A stretch of DNA of 64,000 nt from an uncultured Alphaproteobacteria bacterium. GTDB lineage: Bacteria > Pseudomonadota > Alphaproteobacteria > RF32 > CAG-239. Shown here piece by piece: positions 34,605 through 43,820 of the stretch (its first letter is position 1; every line of letters starts with the position of its first letter). Below the pieces are notes generated by a model that was not told the origin of the DNA, searched no databases, and worked only from the letters and a program-made list of their open reading frames with translations. The position numbers and the translations under genes were made by a program. The DNA is taken from NCBI GenBank assembly GCA_944391465.1, contig CALXTS010000005.1:1-64000 (forward strand), given 5' to 3'.

Positions 34605-36452
34605 ATGGAATATAACTATGATGTTATAGTTATCGGCGGCGGGCATGCCGGATGTGAAGCATGCTCGGCATCGGCACGCATTGGTGCAAAAACCGCATTA
34701 ATAACGCATAAAATATCAACAATCGGTGAGATGTCATGCAATCCGGCAATAGGAGGATTAGGCAAAGGACATTTGGTCAGAGAGATTGACGCATTAGACG
34801 GCTTAATGGGAAGAGTTATTGATAAAGCCGGCATTCAATTTCGGATGCTTAATCAGTCAAAAGGTCCGGCCGTAAGAGGTCCCAGAGCGCAAGCGGATAG
34901 AGAACTGTATAAAAAATATATGCAAGAAGCTCTCCGTGCGCAAAAGAATTTGGATTTAATTGAAGGCGCTGCGGAAGGATTTAAGTTTGATAAAGATAAC
35001 AGAATAAGCGGTGTTGTTTTATCAGATGGTAGAGAGTATAATGCCAAAACAGTGATTCTGACCACGGGAACATTTCTTAATGGCATCATGTTTATTGGGC
35101 ATGAAACATCTGTTGGAGGTCGTGTCGGAGATATCAGTTGTGAAGGAATTACACCGTATTTAAAAAAATTAGGGTTAAAAGTCGGACGTTTGAAAACCGG
35201 AACCCCTGCCCGACTAAACGGCAAAACCATAAATTGGTCAATATTGGCTGAACAAAGTGGGGATGAAGTTATCAAACCATTTTCTTTTTTAACAGACAAA
35301 ATAACCAATCCTCAGGTTAAATGTTATATAACGCATACTAATGAAAGAACTCATAAAATAATAAGGGATAACTTTTCAAAGTGCGCATTATTTTCAGGTT
35401 TAATAACCGGAATTGGTCCAAGGTATTGCCCGAGCATAGAAGACAAATTGGTAAAATTTGCCGATAGAACAAGCCATCAAATTTTTCTTGAGCCTGAAGG
35501 TTTGAATACGGATGTTGTTTATCCGAATGGTATTTCAACATCATTGCCTGCAGATGTTCAGGATGCTTTTATACATACTATGGAAGGTTTGGAAAATGTT
35601 GAGATATTGCGTCCGGCATATGCAATAGAATACGACTATGTCGATCCGCAAGAGTTAAACAGCCGTCTTGAATGTAAAAAAGCCCCAGGGTTATTTTTAG
35701 CCGGACAAATCAATGGAACGACCGGATATGAGGAAGCCGGAGCGCAAGGTTTGTTGGCAGGCGTCAATGCGGCTTTAACAGCCTTAGATACGGGAAAAGA
35801 ATTTATCATAGACAGATCTGAAGGTTATATAGGTGTAATGATTGACGACTTAATAACCAAAGGAGTAGATGAACCTTATAGAATGTTCACATCTAGATCA
35901 GAATATCGTTTATTTCTTCGTGCAGACAATGCAGATATGCGGTTGACTGAAAAAGGCTATAACATTGGTTGTGTCGGGGAATATAGATACGATGTATTTA
36001 AAGAGAAAAAGAGGTTGCTTGAGAAATACAAAGAAGAGTGCAATAATCTGACAACGACAATGCATGAGCTTGAAAAAATGCACATAGTCACACGAGCAGA
36101 TGGGTCAAAGCGTACGGTGTTCAATGTAATGGCACACGATGTTTCACGTGAAACAATAGAGCAAATATGGCCGCAGATTAAACAAATTCCGGAAGATATA
36201 TATGAACAAATAGATATAGAAGCAAGATATGCCGGTTATATTAAACGACAAATGGCGGATATTGAGGTATTCAAAAAAGATGAAAATCTAAAAATAAGAG
36301 AAGATATTGATTATACCAAAATAGGTGGATTATCAAGAGAGATGGTTGCAAAACTTTCAAAAGTAAAGCCGTCAACCATTGGTGAGGCTTCTCGTATCCC
36401 CGGTGTGACGCCGGCAGCCATAACGGCAATACTTGGACATCTAAAAAAATAA
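34605..36452 (+). CDS. mnmG: tRNA uridine-5-carboxymethylaminomethyl modification enzyme MnmG (GidA)
   Basis: 615-residue FAD enzyme, partner of MnmE. The N-terminal FAD motif [19 protein letters not shown] is followed by [25 protein letters not shown], the [17 protein letters not shown] block and a C-terminal helical MnmE-binding domain ([18 protein letters not shown]). The length is normal. It carries a perfect parS site at codons reading V-S-R-E-T. Confidence 0.97.
   Translation: MEYNYDVIVIGGGHAGCEACSASARIGAKTALITHKISTIGEMSCNPAIGGLGKGHLVREIDALDGLMGRVIDKAGIQFRMLNQSKGPAVRGPRAQADRELYKKYMQEALRAQKNLDLIEGAAEGFKFDKDNRISGVVLSDGREYNAKTVILTTGTFLNGIMFIGHETSVGGRVGDISCEGITPYLKKLGLKVGRLKTGTPARLNGKTINWSILAEQSGDEVIKPFSFLTDKITNPQVKCYITHTNERTHKIIRDNFSKCALFSGLITGIGPRYCPSIEDKLVKFADRTSHQIFLEPEGLNTDVVYPNGISTSLPADVQDAFIHTMEGLENVEILRPAYAIEYDYVDPQELNSRLECKKAPGLFLAGQINGTTGYEEAGAQGLLAGVNAALTALDTGKEFIIDRSEGYIGVMIDDLITKGVDEPYRMFTSRSEYRLFLRADNADMRLTEKGYNIGCVGEYRYDVFKEKKRLLEKYKEECNNLTTTMHELEKMHIVTRADGSKRTVFNVMAHDVSRETIEQIWPQIKQIPEDIYEQIDIEARYAGYIKRQMADIEVFKKDENLKIREDIDYTKIGGLSREMVAKLSKVKPSTIGEASRIPGVTPAAITAILGHLKK
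36140..36155. promoter_or_regulatory. parS centromere site in mnmG
   Basis: TGTTTCACGTGAAACA is a perfect match to the bacterial parS palindrome bound by ParB, whose gene lies 4.8 kb downstream. Confidence 0.92.
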
Positions 36453-36467
36453 GTTCGGAATAAGCAA

Positions 36468-37094
36468 ATGACATGTCCCACAAGAGAAGAAGCAAAAGAA
36501 ATTTTTGAAGAATTCATTTCAGCAAGAAATTCTTCTGAGTTTCCGCTAACAAAAGAACAAGAAGAAACACTCAGAAAACATTGTAATTGTGTTGCTGAAA
36601 TTGCTTGTAAAATAGCAGAAAAGACCGGAACTATGAACTCGGAAAAAGCCTATGTTATGGGATTGTTACATGATTGCGGGCGCATAAAAGATGAAAAAGC
36701 CGAAAATGTTTTTCATGGTTTTGTTGGTTATGAATATATGATGTCTAAAGGGTACGATGAAATTGCAAAAATTTCATTATCGCATAGTTTCTACAAAAAA
36801 GATTTTGATATAAGTATATATTCTCAATCACACCAAGATATTCTAAAAAGCAAACAAATCATTTCCGAAATGGAATATGACGACTATGACTACCTTTTAC
36901 AATTAAGTGATATTTTAAATAACATGGGAAAAACATGCTCAATAGAGTATCGCTTTAGAAGTATTTCGGAAAGATACAATATTCCGAATGAAAAAATTTT
37001 ACCAATGATAGACTTGTTAAATGAGCGTAAAAGATATTTTGATAAAAAATGTGATTGCGATATTTACCAAATGTTAGGGATAAAAGAAGTATAA
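36468..37094 (+). CDS. HD-domain phosphohydrolase-like protein, copy 1
   Basis: 208 residues. An HD domain: a first His in TLRKHCNCVAEIACKIAEK at about residue 39, then the metal-binding His-Asp in VMGLLHDCGRIKDE at about 70-71, and a later D near YLLQLSDIL. HD proteins cleave phosphate esters or nucleotides. The exact substrate is unknown. It starts 15 bases after mnmG and is a paralogue of the next gene. These genes are not usual members of the mnmG-rsmG segment. Confidence 0.8.
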   Translation: MTCPTREEAKEIFEEFISARNSSEFPLTKEQEETLRKHCNCVAEIACKIAEKTGTMNSEKAYVMGLLHDCGRIKDEKAENVFHGFVGYEYMMSKGYDEIAKISLSHSFYKKDFDISIYSQSHQDILKSKQIISEMEYDDYDYLLQLSDILNNMGKTCSIEYRFRSISERYNIPNEKILPMIDLLNERKRYFDKKCDCDIYQMLGIKEV

Positions 37095-37121
37095 TTCGCC
37101 AACAAAAAAGGTGAATAATAA

Positions 37122-37745
37122 ATGACGTTACCCACTCATAATAAAGCTCTTGAGATTTTTGAAGAAGTCTGTCTTGAGACGGATAAACTCGATATAGAAA
37201 AAGGTAAAATACCTCAAACGTCTCGGAAACATTTTTTAGCAGTAGCAGAATGTGCAAAGAAAATAGCAAAAAATTGTAAAAACCTTGATCCGGAAAAAGC
37301 CTATATTTGCGGGTTACTTCACGATTGCGGGCAACCATCAGAAAACAGAGATTGTAATAAATTTCACGGATTAGTCGGTTATCATAAAATGATGGAAATG
37401 GGGTTTGATGAAGTTGCCAGAACCTGCTTGACTCACAGCTTTCCTGAGTATGATTTTAAACCGGAGCGGTTTAGTTATACGCATTCAGAAATGGTTCTCT
37501 GTCGGAATCTGATTAATAATATATCATACAATGATTATGATTTACTGATTCAATATAGTGATATGTTGTGTAAGGGCGGCTTAGTAACAACATTGAAAGA
37601 TCGAATTATATATATAATGAATACATATAAAATCAGCATAAAAGACGCCCGGATTCGCTATCGCATAATGCTTAAAATAAAAAAACATTTTGATAAACTT
37701 TGTGGCCAAGATACTTATTGTTTATTAGGAATAAAAAATGATTAA
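37122..37745 (+). CDS. HD-domain phosphohydrolase-like protein, copy 2
   Basis: 207 residues, paralogous to copy 1 along its length. SRKHFLAVAECAKKIAK matches the first-His helix, YICGLLHDCGQPSE the HD dyad, KFHGLVGYHKMMEMGFDEVARTCLTHSF the third metal segment, and LLIQYSDML the last Asp. AAAAGG lies before the ATG. Its end overlaps the first PHP gene by eight bases, so the HD and PHP products are probably made together. Confidence 0.8.
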   Translation: MTLPTHNKALEIFEEVCLETDKLDIEKGKIPQTSRKHFLAVAECAKKIAKNCKNLDPEKAYICGLLHDCGQPSENRDCNKFHGLVGYHKMMEMGFDEVARTCLTHSFPEYDFKPERFSYTHSEMVLCRNLINNISYNDYDLLIQYSDMLCKGGLVTTLKDRIIYIMNTYKISIKDARIRYRIMLKIKKHFDKLCGQDTYCLLGIKND

Positions 37746-38562
37746 ACAAAAATTTTCTTTACATACGCATAATAATGCGTTTGGTATTTTTGATGGAAAA
37801 TCCTCGCCTGAAGATATGGTAAGGAAAGCGGAAGAATTAGGTCTTGAGACGCTGGGAATCAGCAATCATTTCATTTGGCATCCGAATATGCAACGGGCAC
37901 ATGATATGTTTTTTGTTGATTATAACAAGGCTTTGGATGTCTTTAAGAGAAATATTGAAATCATTAAAGAACTTCGCGCAAAGTCAAAAATAAATATACT
38001 CGCTGGTTTTGAGGTTGACTTTTTTCCCTCTGTTGAGTGGAGAAAAGGTTTTGAAAGAATGCTGAAAGAATTGGAGTATGATTATCTGATTGGCTCAACG
38101 CACTTTATGCGTACGGCAGACGAAAGTTATCTTTGCAATATTTATCACATGAATGAGCTTCCGCAAGGAACCACCTTCGAGCAAATAGATGAATATATGA
38201 AGGGTTATTGGGAAAACACGATAGAAGCAATTAAGAGTGGTTATTTTGATTTTATGGCACACCTTGACTATTGTACAATATTTAATCTTTGCACATCGGA
38301 AAAATGGAATGAATATAAGTGGAGAGTAATAGAAGCATTAGATAAAAATCATCAAGCCTATGAACTAAACACGAGCGGATATCGTCGAATAGAGCGCCCT
38401 CACCCTGATTATTGGATGATAGAAGAGTTAAATAAACGCAATGTTCCGATTTTAATATCTGATGATGCTCATGTTGCGGAGCATTTATGCAACGGTTTTG
38501 ATAAAGCGGAATCATATCTTGAATCTATAAATTATACCAACAGATGGACTTTTAATAAATAA
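37738..38562 (+). CDS. PHP-domain phosphoesterase (histidinol-phosphatase-like), copy 1
   Basis: 274 residues. PHP metal motifs: FSLHTHNNAFG (H-x-H), LGISNHF, AGFEVDF, IGSTHF, FMAHLDY and ISDDAH in order. These fit the trinuclear metal site of the HisK-type histidinol phosphatases, but no his gene is nearby, so the substrate is open. It overlaps the HD copy 2 stop and shares one base with the start of copy 2 (TAATG). Confidence 0.85.
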   Translation: MIKQKFSLHTHNNAFGIFDGKSSPEDMVRKAEELGLETLGISNHFIWHPNMQRAHDMFFVDYNKALDVFKRNIEIIKELRAKSKINILAGFEVDFFPSVEWRKGFERMLKELEYDYLIGSTHFMRTADESYLCNIYHMNELPQGTTFEQIDEYMKGYWENTIEAIKSGYFDFMAHLDYCTIFNLCTSEKWNEYKWRVIEALDKNHQAYELNTSGYRRIERPHPDYWMIEELNKRNVPILISDDAHVAEHLCNGFDKAESYLESINYTNRWTFNK

Positions 38563-39383
38563 TGCAAAAATACACATATCATTGTCATACAAACACATTG
38601 GGAATTTATGATGGATGCAACTCTGCAGATGAAATGATTTCACAAGCAGAAAGTTTGGGTTTTACGGAAATTGGTATTTCAAACCATCTGATTTGTCATC
38701 CCAAAATCGGATATATAAATAAAATACAAAGCATGTATTTTAGAGATTATAAAGAAGCGGAAGATGTATACAAAAGAACGGTTGAAGAAATAAGAACAGC
38801 GTCTTTAAAGTATAAAATAAAGGTTTTGGTTGGCTTTGAGGTTGATTATTTTCATGATGCTGAGTGGTGTCGTTTTTTTGAGCATCTGAAAAATACATTA
38901 GGTGCTGATTATTATATTGGTTCGAGCCATTTTATATATAACAGAGATTATACAAACATACTTAAAATAGCGTATTTAAAGCACCATCCGGAATTTATAG
39001 ATGAAGAGATGCGAAGAGATGGTTTGATAATGCATTGGTCAAATATAAAAAACTGCGTTGCCAGTGGTTATTTTGATTTTATAGCACATATGGATCAAAT
39101 CAAGAGCAAAGGATTTTGTGGCGATTCCGAATGGGAAGATAAAAAATATGAAGTTATTGAGGCTTTATCAAAGGGGAAAACCGGCGTTGAGTTAAGCACA
39201 AAAGGGCTTCGTAAAGGAGATGAGATGTATCCTGCCGAATGGATTGTCAAAGAATTAAACAAGCACAATGTTCCAATCGTAATAAGTGACGACGCGCACC
39301 AGATAGAGCAATTAGGATATAAATTTGATATAGCCGAAAGCCTTCTTGAGAAATTAGATTATAAAAATCGTTTTAAATTTTGA
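38562..39383 (+). CDS. PHP-domain phosphoesterase, copy 2
   Basis: 273 residues, paralogous to copy 1: YHCHTNTLG, IGISNHL, VGFEVDY, IGSSHF, FIAHMDQ and ISDDAH keep every metal-binding motif, so both copies should be active. The start ATG overlaps the previous TAA in TAATG. A short 144-base AT-rich gap without recognisable elements separates it from rsmG. Confidence 0.85.
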   Translation: MQKYTYHCHTNTLGIYDGCNSADEMISQAESLGFTEIGISNHLICHPKIGYINKIQSMYFRDYKEAEDVYKRTVEEIRTASLKYKIKVLVGFEVDYFHDAEWCRFFEHLKNTLGADYYIGSSHFIYNRDYTNILKIAYLKHHPEFIDEEMRRDGLIMHWSNIKNCVASGYFDFIAHMDQIKSKGFCGDSEWEDKKYEVIEALSKGKTGVELSTKGLRKGDEMYPAEWIVKELNKHNVPIVISDDAHQIEQLGYKFDIAESLLEKLDYKNRFKF

Positions 39384-39527
39384 AATATTTATAAAAAGAT
39401 TCAAGAAACGGTGGTTAAGTTTTTGATTTTTAAAGAAAGAGAATTTTTGTTGTTTTTATAAAAAATAATGTGTTTATAACTAAATTTTTATCTTTTAAAT
39501 TTTTATAAAAAATTATAAAAATAAGTT

Positions 39528-40157
39528 ATGAAAAATTTTACCGAAAAATATAATGTTTCACGTGAAACATTTTCAAAACTAAAAACCTATCAAGAGCTAC
39601 TGATTGAGTGGCAGGGTAAGTTTAATCTTGTCAGCAACTCTAGTTTGGAAAGCGCGTGGGAACGTCACTTTTTAGATTCAGTTCAGTTAATAAAATTTGT
39701 GCCTAAAGATGCTCAAACATTGATAGATTTTGGTTCTGGCGCTGGGTTTCCTGGTCTGATTTTAGCAACAATGTTTGAAGAGATAACGCCGTATTTAAAA
39801 GTTTTTTTGGTGGAAAGTATTTCTAAAAAAACAATGTTTTTAAACTGCGTAAAAGAAGCTCTTGGGTTAAAGAATGTGCAGGTGTTTAATTGCAGGATAG
39901 AATCGTTACCTAAACAAAAAGTAGATGTTGTTACATCACGTGCAATGACATCTTTAGTCGGTCTTTTAGATTATGCATATCCTTTTTGCCGCAAACAAAC
40001 CGTTTGCATTTTTCCAAAAGGAAAAAAATATGCCGAAGAGCTTGCTGAAGCACAAAAGAAATGGAAGTTTGATTTAAAAATTTATGAGAGTGAACAAAGT
40101 TCAGAAGGTAAAATTTTAGTAATCAGTCAATTGTCGAAAGTTAAAGGGGGAAAATAA
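39528..40157 (+). CDS. rsmG: 16S rRNA (guanine-527-N7) methyltransferase RsmG (GidB)
   Basis: 209-residue SAM-dependent methyltransferase modifying G527 of 16S rRNA. It has ERHFLDSVQL, the SAM loop LIDFGSGAGFPGLILA, and the late VVTSRAMTSL and FPKGKKYAEEL. A perfect parS site lies in its first codons (Y-N-V-S-R-E-T-F). The stop is followed immediately by the parA ATG. Confidence 0.96.
   Translation: MKNFTEKYNVSRETFSKLKTYQELLIEWQGKFNLVSNSSLESAWERHFLDSVQLIKFVPKDAQTLIDFGSGAGFPGLILATMFEEITPYLKVFLVESISKKTMFLNCVKEALGLKNVQVFNCRIESLPKQKVDVVTSRAMTSLVGLLDYAYPFCRKQTVCIFPKGKKYAEELAEAQKKWKFDLKIYESEQSSEGKILVISQLSKVKGGK
39554..39569. promoter_or_regulatory. parS centromere site in rsmG
   Basis: TGTTTCACGTGAAACA, identical to the mnmG copy, is 1.4 kb upstream of parB and near the start of rsmG. 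Confidence 0.92.
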
Positions 40158-40937
40158 ATGCCTAGAATTTTAGCGATTGCCAACCGAAAAGGCGGAGTAG
40201 GAAAAACAACAACAACCGTAAACGTTGCAACAGCAATGGCGGCTGCCGGAAAAAAAGTGTTGGTTGTGGATTTGGACCCGCAAGGAAACGCAACAACATC
40301 AATGGGTGTTGATAAGAAAGGCAATATGGCGTCTTCGTACGAAGTTCTGCTTGGAGATGCCCGTTTAACACAAGCAATCGTCTGGACTGAGGTTCCGAAT
40401 TTTTCAATAGTTCCGTCATCGCCTGATTTGGCCGGAGCTGAGATTGAGCTGGTTGATATTGAAGATAGAGAGTTTGCTCTGAAAAATGCGCTAACCAAAG
40501 ATGCCGTAAATTATGATTATATTTTGATTGATTGTCCGCCATCATTAAGTTTGGTGACAATTAATGCATTGGTTGCTGCGGATGCTGTTATTGTACCTTT
40601 GCAATGCGAATTCTTGGCTCTTGAAGGAATTACGGATTTAATCCGCAATATTAATCAGATTAAAAAGAAATTTAATCCCAAGCTTGCACTTCACGGTGTC
40701 GTTTTAACTATGTATGACAAGAGAAATAATTTAACCCAAATGGTTGAAGATGACGTGCGCCAATTTTTTGGTAAAAAAGTATATAATACAGTTATTCCTA
40801 GAAATGTTCGTATTTCCGAGGCGCCATCTCACGGAAAACCTGTTTTGATATACGATTTTAAATGTTCAGGATCTCAGGCTTATATAAGTTTGACGGGTGA
40901 AGTCTTAAAAAGAGAAAAGGAATTAATCGCATGCTAG
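40158..40937 (+). CDS. parA: Chromosome partitioning ATPase ParA
   Basis: 259 residues. Deviant Walker A ANRKGGVGKTTTTVN near residues 8-22, DLDPQGNATTS, Walker B YILIDCPPSL, and the C-terminal NVRISEAPSHGKP. ParA moves ParB-parS complexes along the nucleoid. It starts immediately after the rsmG stop and overlaps parB by seven bases. Confidence 0.97.
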   Translation: MPRILAIANRKGGVGKTTTTVNVATAMAAAGKKVLVVDLDPQGNATTSMGVDKKGNMASSYEVLLGDARLTQAIVWTEVPNFSIVPSSPDLAGAEIELVDIEDREFALKNALTKDAVNYDYILIDCPPSLSLVTINALVAADAVIVPLQCEFLALEGITDLIRNINQIKKKFNPKLALHGVVLTMYDKRNNLTQMVEDDVRQFFGKKVYNTVIPRNVRISEAPSHGKPVLIYDFKCSGSQAYISLTGEVLKREKELIAC

Positions 40938-41962
40938 TAGATAAAGAATTAGATGAACTTCTGAACGATACTCCCTCAGCTGAGAATTCATTTCATAACA
41001 ATCAGCACAAAAGAAAAAGTTTAGGTAGAGGTCTTGGGGCTCTTTTAGGTGATGATGATTTAGATATAGGAAATACTGCAAGTTCAGAAACACCGTCTTT
41101 AAAAAACAGCGATAAAATAAATATCAATCAAATTATTCCGGGAAAATATCAACCGCGAACAGAGTTTGATAAAGAATCGTTAGATGCCTTGGCTGAGTCC
41201 ATTAAAGAAAAAGGAGTTTTACAACCTCTGCTTGTTCGTAAACAAGGTGATAAATATGAAATTATTGCCGGTGAACGTCGTTGGCGAGCTTCTAAAATAG
41301 CCGGATTGTCAGAAGTCCCTGTAATCGTAAAAGATTTTAACGATAAAGAGGTTTTAGAGGTTGCTCTCGTTGAAAACTTATTGAGAGAAAATCTGAGCGC
41401 CATTGAAGAGGCCGAGGCTTTTCAGCGGTTGATTGATGAGTTTTCGCATACACAAGAGGCTTTGTCTCAAATTGTCGGAAAATCTCGCAGTCATATTGCT
41501 AACACTTTGAGATTGTTAAATCTTCCTGAAGGTGTAAAAGAATTAATTAAAGAGGGAAAACTTTCTGCCGGACACGCCAGAGCGCTAGTTGGATTAGAAG
41601 ATGCTGAAAAAATTGCAAAAATGATAATAAGCAAAGACCTTAGTGTTCGTCAGGTAGAGGAGCTTGTTTCAAAACAAAAAGAACCTCAGAAACCGCAAAA
41701 GAGCAAAAAGAGAAGCGAAGATTTGGAAGAAATAGAAAAGGAGTTAATTAAGAATCTTGGTTTAAGAATTAAAATTACACCAAATGCTCAAGGCGGCGGC
41801 AAAGTTGTTTTGCAATATTCCTCCGTTGCTGAGCTAGATATGATTGTTGAAGCGTTGGATAAAAAACACAAAACAGAATCAAACTATGGTGTGAACTCTG
41901 TATTTAAATCAGGGCAAGAGCCGAGTAATAATGAAAAATTTTCAATTAAAATTGTTGACTAA
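40931..41962 (+). CDS. parB: Chromosome partitioning protein ParB
   Basis: 343 residues. An N-terminal LGRGLGALLGDD box contacts ParA. The CTPase/nuclease-like domain has QIIPGKYQPRTEF, GVLQPLLVR, YEIIAGERRWRASK and VALVENLLRENLSAIEEA. A helix-turn-helix follows (GKSRSHIANTLRLLNLP), then a C-terminal dimer region. It binds the parS copies found in mnmE, mnmG and rsmG. Confidence 0.97.
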   Translation: MLVDKELDELLNDTPSAENSFHNNQHKRKSLGRGLGALLGDDDLDIGNTASSETPSLKNSDKININQIIPGKYQPRTEFDKESLDALAESIKEKGVLQPLLVRKQGDKYEIIAGERRWRASKIAGLSEVPVIVKDFNDKEVLEVALVENLLRENLSAIEEAEAFQRLIDEFSHTQEALSQIVGKSRSHIANTLRLLNLPEGVKELIKEGKLSAGHARALVGLEDAEKIAKMIISKDLSVRQVEELVSKQKEPQKPQKSKKRSEDLEEIEKELIKNLGLRIKITPNAQGGGKVVLQYSSVAELDMIVEALDKKHKTESNYGVNSVFKSGQEPSNNEKFSIKIVD

Positions 41963-41977
41963 TAAAGGAAATAAAAA

Positions 41978-42211
41978 ATGACTATTTTAGAAAAAATGCT
42001 GGAAAGATGTGAACAAGCAGGATACGCAACCACAAAAAACGTAGAAAAAATTGCCAAAGCCAAAAAAATGATGTTTGGCGAAAGTGAGTGGCAGCGTTGC
42101 CCGTGTGACGGAGAGAATGCCGCCAGATACTGCATTTCTGAAACATGTAGGGCGGATATAGAGCGTGATGGTGAATGTCATTGTCATTGTTATTGCAAAA
42201 AGAGTTCATAA
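41978..42211 (+). CDS. Ferredoxin-thioredoxin reductase catalytic-domain-like small protein
   Basis: 77 residues. A helical N-terminus (KMLERCEQAGYATTKNVEKIAKAK) precedes a dense cysteine region: CPCDGENAARYC, ISETCRADIE and GECHCHCYC. The C-P-C and C-H-C spacing resembles the 4Fe-4S plus disulphide site of ferredoxin-thioredoxin reductase catalytic chains. No reductase partner is nearby. It lies 15 bases after parB and is closed by a terminator. Confidence 0.72.
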   Translation: MTILEKMLERCEQAGYATTKNVEKIAKAKKMMFGESEWQRCPCDGENAARYCISETCRADIERDGECHCHCYCKKSS

Positions 42212-42218
42212 AAAAAAT

Positions 42219-42246
42219 AAAAGGCGGATTTTCCGCCTTTTATTTT
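42219..42246 (+). terminator. Terminator ending the parAB transcript
   Basis: AAAAGGCGGA and TCCGCCTTTT form a 10-bp stem around three T's, followed by TATTTT. Confidence 0.88.
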
Positions 42247-42328
42247 GGTAACGATATCTTTACCAAAGCTGAATAATCTAATAAAAAGATTATATATTAT
42301 CAGTAAAATCAGCTGAAGAGGATTTGCC

Positions 42329-43342
42329 ATGCAATTTTTAAAGAAGACACTATTCGGTTTAGGGGCTCTCTTTTTTATATTCGTAGGAGGGGCGGGAACC
42401 CAGTCTCACAATACACTACTGCAAGGAGGCGGTTTCTTAGGGCTGATAATCGGTCTGGTAGTCTTGTATATTTTTGCAAAAATGGCTTGGCGAGCCATGG
42501 GCTGTCTTCCCTCAATCTTTTTGATCTTAGCAATAGTTGCATTTATTGTTTACGCTATTGGCGGATTTAACGGAGGTATATCCAATTTAAGTAACAATTT
42601 AAAAAGTTTCATAGGGCAGGGAACAAGTTCAACGGAAGGCAAAGTAGGAAATGCATCGCAATTCAACTTGTTAAGTGACGAAGATTTTGATGTAACAATA
42701 AGAGAAAATTTTTCATCACCCTCAAAAGATGCCCAACAACAACCGCAACAACAAGCAGAGCCAGCAGAAGAAGAATCATTTCTTGATAAGTTGATTGGAA
42801 AGCCGCGAACATCAAAGCAGTCGCCATCCTCAGGTGGAATGCCGGATATGCAAAATGCCCCAACAATTTATTCTGCAGCAGAAGTCATAAGCGGAGATAC
42901 TTTACGTATTAATGGCAGATATTTTAGATTATTCGGAATAGATGCGCCGGAAAGAAATCAAACCTGCGCAGATGCAACAGGTCGTTCTTACAGTTGCGGA
43001 TATCAAGCCGCCGAATGGTTGAGTGGTTGGATACAAAATAATACGCTGGAATGTAAAGTTATTCAAAAAGACGGAAACGGAAATATGATAGGAACTTGCG
43101 CGCTAGGGGCTTATGATATCGGTGCCGCAATAGTTAACGCGGGTTGGGCTGTGGCTTATCCTAAACATACGGATATTTATATGCCTTACCAAACACAAGC
43201 AGGGCAAAACAAAAGAGGTTTATGGCAAGGAGATTTTTATATGCCATGGGATTGGCGAAAAATACAAGCACAAAAGCCAAAAATCAAAATTATCAAACCT
43301 AAAACGCCCAAACGTCGAACAATCTTAAATCCGTTAGGCTAA
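42329..43342 (+). CDS. Membrane-anchored thermonuclease (SNase-like) domain protein
   Basis: 337 residues. Hydrophobic helices span about residues 5-80, a Gln/Ser/Pro-rich linker about 120-180, and an SNase domain about 185-310: AAEVISGDTLRINGRYFRLFGIDAPE carries the conserved Asp and Arg, and AGWAVAYP and KRGLWQG complete the fold. The nuclease domain is probably on the outer face. A conserved Arg-x-x-x-Glu pair in the canonical position is partly present (DAPERNQ). It may degrade extracellular nucleic acid; no partner is evident. Confidence 0.82.
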   Translation: MQFLKKTLFGLGALFFIFVGGAGTQSHNTLLQGGGFLGLIIGLVVLYIFAKMAWRAMGCLPSIFLILAIVAFIVYAIGGFNGGISNLSNNLKSFIGQGTSSTEGKVGNASQFNLLSDEDFDVTIRENFSSPSKDAQQQPQQQAEPAEEESFLDKLIGKPRTSKQSPSSGGMPDMQNAPTIYSAAEVISGDTLRINGRYFRLFGIDAPERNQTCADATGRSYSCGYQAAEWLSGWIQNNTLECKVIQKDGNGNMIGTCALGAYDIGAAIVNAGWAVAYPKHTDIYMPYQTQAGQNKRGLWQGDFYMPWDWRKIQAQKPKIKIIKPKTPKRRTILNPLG

Positions 43343-43346
43343 GCTC

Positions 43347-43820
43347 ATGGAATACGTTTTTTCTTATAAATTGGAAAACGAAGCGGCAACGGTTAAATTC
43401 GGGCAAGCTCTTGCCGGAATAAGCAAAAAAGGAGACTTTTACGCTCTGTTTGGAACACTTGGTGTTGGCAAAAGTGTATTATCACGAGCTTTTGTTCAAG
43501 AACTATGCGGAAACATTGAAGTTCCGAGCCCGACATTTACATTGGTTCAAAGCTATGAAGCGCCGGAATTTGAAATATATCATTTTGATTTATATAGAAT
43601 AAAATCACCTGAGGAAATTTTTGAGATAGGTGTTGAAGAAGCAATGTATGACGGTGTTTGCTTGGTTGAATGGCCGGAAAGAATGCTTTCATATTTACCG
43701 AGAGATTGTTTTAATGTTGAAATAACAGCAGAGGATACAAGCCGAGTTGTTGTAATTAAAGTAAAATCAGAGGAAAAAGCGTCAAGATTAAAGAAATTGG
43801 AAGGCTTTGGTAATGATTGA
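43347..43820 (+). CDS. tsaE: tRNA threonylcarbamoyladenosine biosynthesis ATPase TsaE
   Basis: 157 residues. P-loop FGTLGVGKSVLSRAF at about 33-47, then VPSPTFTLVQSYE, IYHFDLYRI and CLVEWPERM, the normal TsaE order. It activates TsaBD in making t6A at position 37 of ANN-decoding tRNAs. It overlaps the HPr kinase-like gene by eight bases. Confidence 0.94.
   Translation: MEYVFSYKLENEAATVKFGQALAGISKKGDFYALFGTLGVGKSVLSRAFVQELCGNIEVPSPTFTLVQSYEAPEFEIYHFDLYRIKSPEEIFEIGVEEAMYDGVCLVEWPERMLSYLPRDCFNVEITAEDTSRVVVIKVKSEEKASRLKKLEGFGND

Noticed and set aside
34853..35308. 151-codon minus-strand frame in mnmG
   Set aside because: A shadow of the unmistakable mnmG gene with Pro/Ser-rich low-information sequence.
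36311..36517. Minus-strand frames at the mnmG-HD junction
   Set aside because: Short shadows crossing two genes, with no signal of translation.
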